In this document: piece after piece, positions 59,352 through 64,000 of the stretch | Layout: every line of letters starts with the position of its first letter | Position numbering within the stretch: position 1 is the stretch's first letter | DNA from: Pratylenchus scribneri | Taxonomy: Eukaryota > Nematoda > Chromadorea > Rhabditida > Pratylenchidae | Length of the DNA stretch: 64,000 nt | Assembly: GCA_030063045.1 (NCBI GenBank) | Contig: JAQSEB010000002.1 | Coordinates: 3,782,001-3,846,000 of the forward strand | Direction: 5' to 3' | Notes under the pieces: generated by a model | The model's input: only the letters and a program-made list of their open reading frames with translations | The model's database searches: none | Told to the model about the DNA's origin: nothing | Made by a program: the position numbers and the translations under genes

Positions 59352-59622
59352 ATCTAAATTCGCCAGGCGGAATTAAAAAAAGGCGGAATTATTCTAAGTT
59401 GACCAGGCGGAATTAAAACACGCGGAATTATTCTAAATTCGCCAGGCGGAATTAAAAAAAGGCGGAATTATTCTATGTTCGCCAGGCGGAATTATTCTAA
59501 GTTCGCCAGGCGGAATTAAAACAGGCGGAATTATTCTATGTTCGCCAGGCGGAATTATTCTAAGTTCGCCAGGCGGAATTAAAACAGGCGGAATTATTCT
59601 AAATAAAAATAGGCGGAATTAG
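59352..59622 (+). repeat. 24-bp unit array no. 6
   Basis: About ten units in forward orientation with many 15-bp short units and diverged forms (AAACACGCGG, AAAAAAAGGCGG, AAATTCGCCAGG). It is the most degenerate array together with no. 1. Confidence 0.88.
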
Positions 59623-59877
59623 CATCTTAGTCAGCGATTTTGACAATCCACAACTCATCACCATCAGCCCAATCTAAATGATTTAATGTGCATAAAATTA
59701 GCTCCAAATGCAGGCTAACTAATGAATGAAATATTGAACTTACAAAAATGTAAAATCTTAATTTTGACCAAGTTATCAAAATTCAAAATAAAAAAAGCAG
59801 ACTTTTTCTGTTTTTATACAAAAAATTTATAGATTTGAATGATCAATATTCAAAAGGAAGGAGCTTTTTGATTGCAC

Positions 59878-60108
59878 TTATAATAATTTAAATTGTTTGA
59901 TTCTTGATTGGCTGATGAATTTTGACTTGTCAAAATCTCTGTAGATGGAAATGGCCGAGATGGAAAAATGAACATTGCTTGCGGCAAAATCATTGATGTG
60001 TTGACGATTCTGCTCCGCATTTTGTTGTTGGCGCCATTTGTGCTTCTCAAGTTCTTGTTTGATATGTAAATGAATAGCTGCTTTACATCGTCCCGACATT
60101 TTGGGCAT
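59878..60108 (-). CDS. Hypothetical small protein (76 aa)
   Basis: A single minus-strand frame from ATG at 60108 to a stop at 59878. It starts MPKMSGRCKAAIHLHIKQEL and is helical and charged (EKHKWRQQQNAEQNRQHIN), then becomes more hydrophobic. The composition and codon use resemble the real exons nearby more than the AT-rich background, but there is no recognised family and no supporting splice context. It may be an isolated exon or a relic. Confidence 0.3.
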   Translation of the reverse strand: MPKMSGRCKAAIHLHIKQELEKHKWRQQQNAEQNRQHINDFAASNVHFSISAISIYRDFDKSKFISQSRIKQFKLL

Positions 60109-60388
60109 TTTTGTGCTCGTGATTCGGGTAAGAGGAAGGACCAAAATATGTGAATGCGTGCACTGAATCGAATAAAAGAATTTAAGATTCATAGAAAGAG
60201 AGAAAATTTTCATTATAGCCCCCGAAAAAATATTTTTCCCAAAAAAAAAACTTTATTCCCCGAAGCCAAATCCATACCTAATATGAAAGAAGATGCCGTT
60301 TTTAAAATTTGATGTTTGTAATTGAAATTTTTTTGGTTTTTGTATTTGAGTGGAATGGAATAAGCCTTTCGAACTGCTTTTAATATTA

Positions 60389-60615
60389 TTATTTGGTGGC
60401 CTCGATGGAATTTGGTTTGGGAAAATGGCTGGTATAGATGGCCTCCCTTTGAGTAATCAACGTGCCTCTGGCTACATCATTTCCGGAAAAAATCATTCGC
60501 CCGTTCAACACAGACCATTTTTTGCCTTCTAACTTCGGCGAAACCACCCATTTGATAACTGACTCGATTTCCGCTTTCCAATTTGCAAATTCCAATCGAA
60601 ACTGTCGGAAAATGT
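60389..60615 (-). CDS. Possible exon of an unrecognised gene
   Basis: Open minus-strand stretch ending at a stop (60389) with protein-like composition: FANWKAEIESVIKWVVS, KKWSVLNGRMIFSGNDVARG and ending PNSIEATK. An AG acceptor just upstream (CCGACAG at about 60611) could open it as a terminal exon. No ATG lies in frame nearby and no domain is recognised. Confidence 0.25.
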
Positions 60616-61027
60616 TCCGAACACATAGAAAAATGAATAATAAATAGGAATTTGGAAATGCGCAAGGGAAAGGGTATACATTTTTGTTTTGATAATTTAA
60701 TTTTGAATAATAAGAAAAATGGACTCGAAGAATAGATTCGAAAATTGCCGGAATTCTGATTTACGAATTGCTATTTTTTTATCATAATTGCCAGAAAACT
60801 TGGCATTATTTTTCCTTATCGCTTTTAATGATTTCCAATTACCATCATCTAATTGGAATTTTGAATCAGTCGAATTTTCTTGATATAAATATAGTCATTC
60901 CAGTGTTCGAATGATTCTACAAGGAATTCTTGCCATCAAAATTGGACACTTCAATCTGAAGGAAAATTGTAGATGAAATCTAGCGATAAATAAATTATGC
61001 AATCTTATAATTGGGGTGCGAATGTAT

Positions 61028-61978
61028 AGGCGGAATTAATCTAACTTAACAGGCGGAATTATTCTAAGTTCGCCAGGCGGAATTATTCTAAGTTCGCCAG
61101 GCGGAATTATTCTAAGTTCGCCAGGCGGAATTATTCCAAGTTCGCCAGGCGGAATTAAAACAGGCGGAATTATTCTAAATTCGCCAGGCGGAATTAAAAC
61201 AGGCGGAATTATTCTAAATTCGCCAGGCGGAATTAAAACAGGCGGATTTATTCTAAGTTCGCCAGGCGGAATTATTCTAAGTTCGCCAGGCGGTATTATT
61301 CTAAGTTCACCAGGCTGAATTATTCTAAGTTCGTCAGGCGGAATTATTCTAAGTTCGCCAGGCGGAATTATTCTAAGTTCGCCAGGCGGAATTATTCTAA
61401 GTTCGCCAGGCGGAATTATTCTAAGTTCGCCAGGCGGAATTATTCTAAGTTCGCCAGGCGGAATTATTCTAAGTTCACCAGGCTGAATTATTCTAAGTTC
61501 GTCAGGCGGAATTATTCTAAGTTCGCCAGGCGGAATTATTCTAAGTTCGTCAGGCGGAATTATTCTAAGTTCGCCAGGCGGAATTATTCTAAGTTCGCCA
61601 GGCGGAATTATTCTAAGTTCGCCAGGCGGAATTATTCTAAGTTCGCCAGGCGGAATTATTCTAAGTTCGCCAGGCGGAATTATTCTAAGTTCGCCAGGCG
61701 GAATTATTCTAAGTTCGCCAGGCGGAATTATTCTAAGTTCGCCAGGCGGAATTATTCTAAGTTCGCCAGGCGGAATTATTCTAAGTTCGCCAGGCGGAAT
61801 TATTCTAAGTTCGCCAGGCGGAATTATTCTAAGTTCGCCAGGCGGAATTATTCTAAGTTCGTCAGGCGGAATTATTCTAAGTTCGCCAGGCGGAATTATT
61901 CTAAGTTCGCCAGGCGGAATTATTCTAAGTTCGTCAGGCGGAATTATTCTAAGTTCGCCAGGCGGAATTATTCTAAGA
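61028..61978 (+). repeat. 24-bp unit array no. 7 (longest)
   Basis: About 38 units in the GGCGGAATTATT ... AAGTTCGCCA form, highly uniform from about 61240 onward. A few short 15-bp units occur at the left end only. The paired variant units TTCACCAGGCTG followed by TTCGTCAGG occur at 61306 and again at 61474, exactly 168 bp (seven units) apart. This shows that blocks of seven units were duplicated together. It ends about 190 bp before the stop codon of the F-box-like gene. Confidence 0.95.
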
Positions 61979-62166
61979 ATAGGGGAATAAACTAGATTTT
62001 AAAAATATCTCCGTTCTGATTTGCAAATTTCTCTTATTTTATCAAAACAATTTAATGATGTGTAAAACAAATGAGATTAATGGAAAAAATAAATAGGTTT
62101 TAAAGCAAATCATTTTCCTTAGGAATGTTCAATTTAATTTAATTCCCATCATCCAATTTCAAGCAT

Positions 62167-64000
62167 TTATTGCTTCAGTAATTTGCTTGAACATGTTGGC
62201 TTATCTTCATCTTCTCCATCATTTATTGTCTTCCTCTTCTTTCCCCGACCAATTTGCTCGTCGCATTTCATTTCAATATTGTCGGCAACCTAAATAATAA
62301 TTATTTTAGTCCAATTTTTAATATGTATTTTATGGTAAATGGAAAATATTTTTTGATTTATATTTTTAAAATTTATTAAATAAATTTTTTTCTGCATTTT
62401 ACCTTTCGTTTTTGGATTTTGATTCCTTCAACAACTTTATTTGGCCCTTCTCTTATAAATTGCACCTCAACATCGAATAAATATGCTCCATTGGTTGGTC
62501 CATTTGGCAATGTGAATTCCAATTTATAATACCATTCATTCAATTGTTCAGTTTTCCCCGAAAGAATTTGGAATTTTTTCCCTTCAAATTTGAAAAATTT
62601 TCCACCTTAAATAAAAATCATAAATGTGTAATTAATAATTATTTACCCTCCGATATGCCTTTGTCGCAAATTTTCCAAATTTTGTGTATTAAAGGAGAGC
62701 GGCCTCTGTTGAAATTCATTTCAATTGATTCGAGAAAATCCTCTGGATGTCTAAAAATTAATTTAAAAAATTTATTTCAAATTTAAAAAATTCCTTACTT
62801 GGTATTGGAAATGTAGCTGATCAGAAAATCGACATAAACAAAATCTAAATCATCCGGCAGATGGTTTTTGAGAATATATTGCTCATTTATTTTGAAGTGT
62901 CGAAATTGGCTAAATCCAGCGCCATGAAGTAGAAACAAATCCAAATTATGATTCCAATAAATGTCACTTTTCATCTCCAATTTGTTGCCATTTTGTTTGA
63001 TTGGATCATCAATACCCAACGAACCATCATCTTTTATGAAATTTGCAATATCATCAAAAGGCTGACAAAAATAAGATTAGGTCGGTTCTCTATGATTTTT
63101 TAATAACCTCCATCTTCCAAAAAAGCAATTGCTTAATGAATTCGTTCGAAGAATCCATATCAATTATAATTTCAAACAAATTTTTCCCATCCATTTTGTT
63201 CATCACAAACAAACTCAGCCTATGATTTCCATTAAATTCTCCATTAAAAATGTGCAACATTTGCCCATTGTCCGTTTCCAATTGAATTGATTCGAATAAA
63301 AATCGTCGTCCAATTTGATATTGTTCCTTCTCATTAAATAATTGCAATAGGAATGTTGGAATTGGAAGTTCTTCAAATTGCAAACGCACAGAATGAAGCA
63401 TCATTTGCGGCGAACTGAAATAATTTTTGCATAATTATTTTAAAATCCATATAATTACCGTGAATTTGCCATATGCAAGAGCAATTTTTCGATGAAATTT
63501 TCTGACATCCCAACAATTTTGCCGTCCATGAAAATCGACATGGAAAAGTATCGAATTGATGTCATCCATGCGCCATAAAACAATAATGAATCCAATTGTG
63601 GTTTCCATTCTAAATCATTGGTAATCTCCAATTCTTCTCGATCATTCTTAACATATTCTTCTTCATCGATCAATGATTCATCGATAAATGAATCAATATA
63701 TTCATTCAGGGACTGGAAAAAATGTTAGATTAAAATTTACTTAATAACCAATTTAAAAGGCTAATTTAAATTTTTGATAATTTTTTGATGTCTTTGATTT
63801 TGGTTCAGGTAAAAAAAAGGATTTTAAATAATTATTAATATTTTTAAACCGTTCTGAGTTGTTGAATGGTTCGGCGCATTCTGTCCGAATTAATGTCCAC
63901 AAATGCCTGGGATGAAATATTCACCAAAATATGGATTGCATTTGGCAATGGCAGGCATTTATGAATTTCTTCGTGTAATTCAAGAGGCAATGGTCGACTT
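62167..64000 (-). CDS. F-box-like protein with duplicated module, 5' end outside window
   Basis: Minus-strand exons >64000-63850, 63712-63459, 63414-63108, 63061-62799, 62750-62647, 62605-62403 and 62289-62167 (stop) join in frame. The first visible exon has an F-box-like motif: PLPLELHEEIHKCLPLPNAI followed by ILVNISSQAFVDINSDR. The rest has two copies of a module with the pattern W...LD..L..GA.....R.F (EWKPQLDSLLFYGAW...SIRYFSM and YWNHNLDLFLLHGAG...QFRHFKI), each before a Leu-rich segment. The C-terminal part ends in a basic, probably nuclear-type tail (GRGKKRKT). F-box proteins are substrate adaptors of SCF ubiquitin ligases. The module itself is unknown to me, and the family may be expanded in this lineage. 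Confidence 0.7.

Larger units (their letters stand above)
56112..62166. other. 6-kb gene-poor interval upstream of the phosphatase gene
   Basis: Likely includes the phosphatase promoter on its left side. It holds SINE-like fragments (56160-56800), family B copies, a purine-rich block (57720-57930), a small TA-flanked inverted repeat (58458-58574), two 24-bp arrays (59352-59622 and 61028-61978) and two doubtful small coding segments near 60 kb. Confidence 0.5.

Overview
This window is nuclear DNA from a nematode. It is AT-rich, with many short GT-AG introns, and the genes encode conserved animal proteins alongside nematode-typical families: a six-cysteine C6 domain protein, a secreted transthyretin-like protein and an F-box-like protein. 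Possible trans-splice acceptor sites sit just upstream of several start codons, and two housekeeping genes lie in an operon-like pair. A tylenchid plant parasite, perhaps a cyst nematode, would fit, but the species is an inference. No prokaryotic or viral segment was recognised.

Layout. 1-2226 (+): 3' part of ornithine aminotransferase. 3018-3717 (-): C6 domain protein, 5' end unresolved. 5258-13482 (-): a compact block of five same-strand genes, in transcription order AAMP (WD40), TFIIA gamma, transthyretin-like protein, MRPS7 and VTI1. The last two are only 133 bp apart. 15183-19834 (+): a Gln/Pro/Met-rich protein with BCL9/Legless-like HD1 and HD2 motifs. 27095-31670 (+): eight-finger C2H2 protein. 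35052-35705 (+): very small bHLH protein. 36689-56111 (-): a 26-exon receptor tyrosine phosphatase (one Ig domain, FN3 domains, one transmembrane segment, active D1, degenerate D2), the largest gene here. 62167-64000 (-): F-box-like protein, truncated by the window edge.

Introns and spacers are crowded with mobile and repeated DNA. There are seven arrays of a 24-bp unit with a CGCC-N-GGCG palindrome. There is a decayed hAT transposon with BED and dimerisation remnants and exact 8-bp target duplications, and a second hAT-like MITE with an exact 8-bp duplication. Two long foldback elements, a small TA-flanked inverted repeat, tRNA-derived SINE-like fragments and several palindromic dispersed families make up the rest. 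One foldback element is inserted inside a copy of another dispersed repeat, which gives a relative age.

Functionally the genes are mostly unrelated: amino acid metabolism, basal transcription, mitochondrial translation, vesicle fusion and signalling. The BCL9-like protein suggests a Wnt/beta-catenin co-activator, and the phosphatase resembles the CLR-1 type that restrains receptor tyrosine kinase signalling. Exon coordinates were derived by hand from splice signals and reading frame. Total CDS lengths are multiples of three for all fully modelled genes.
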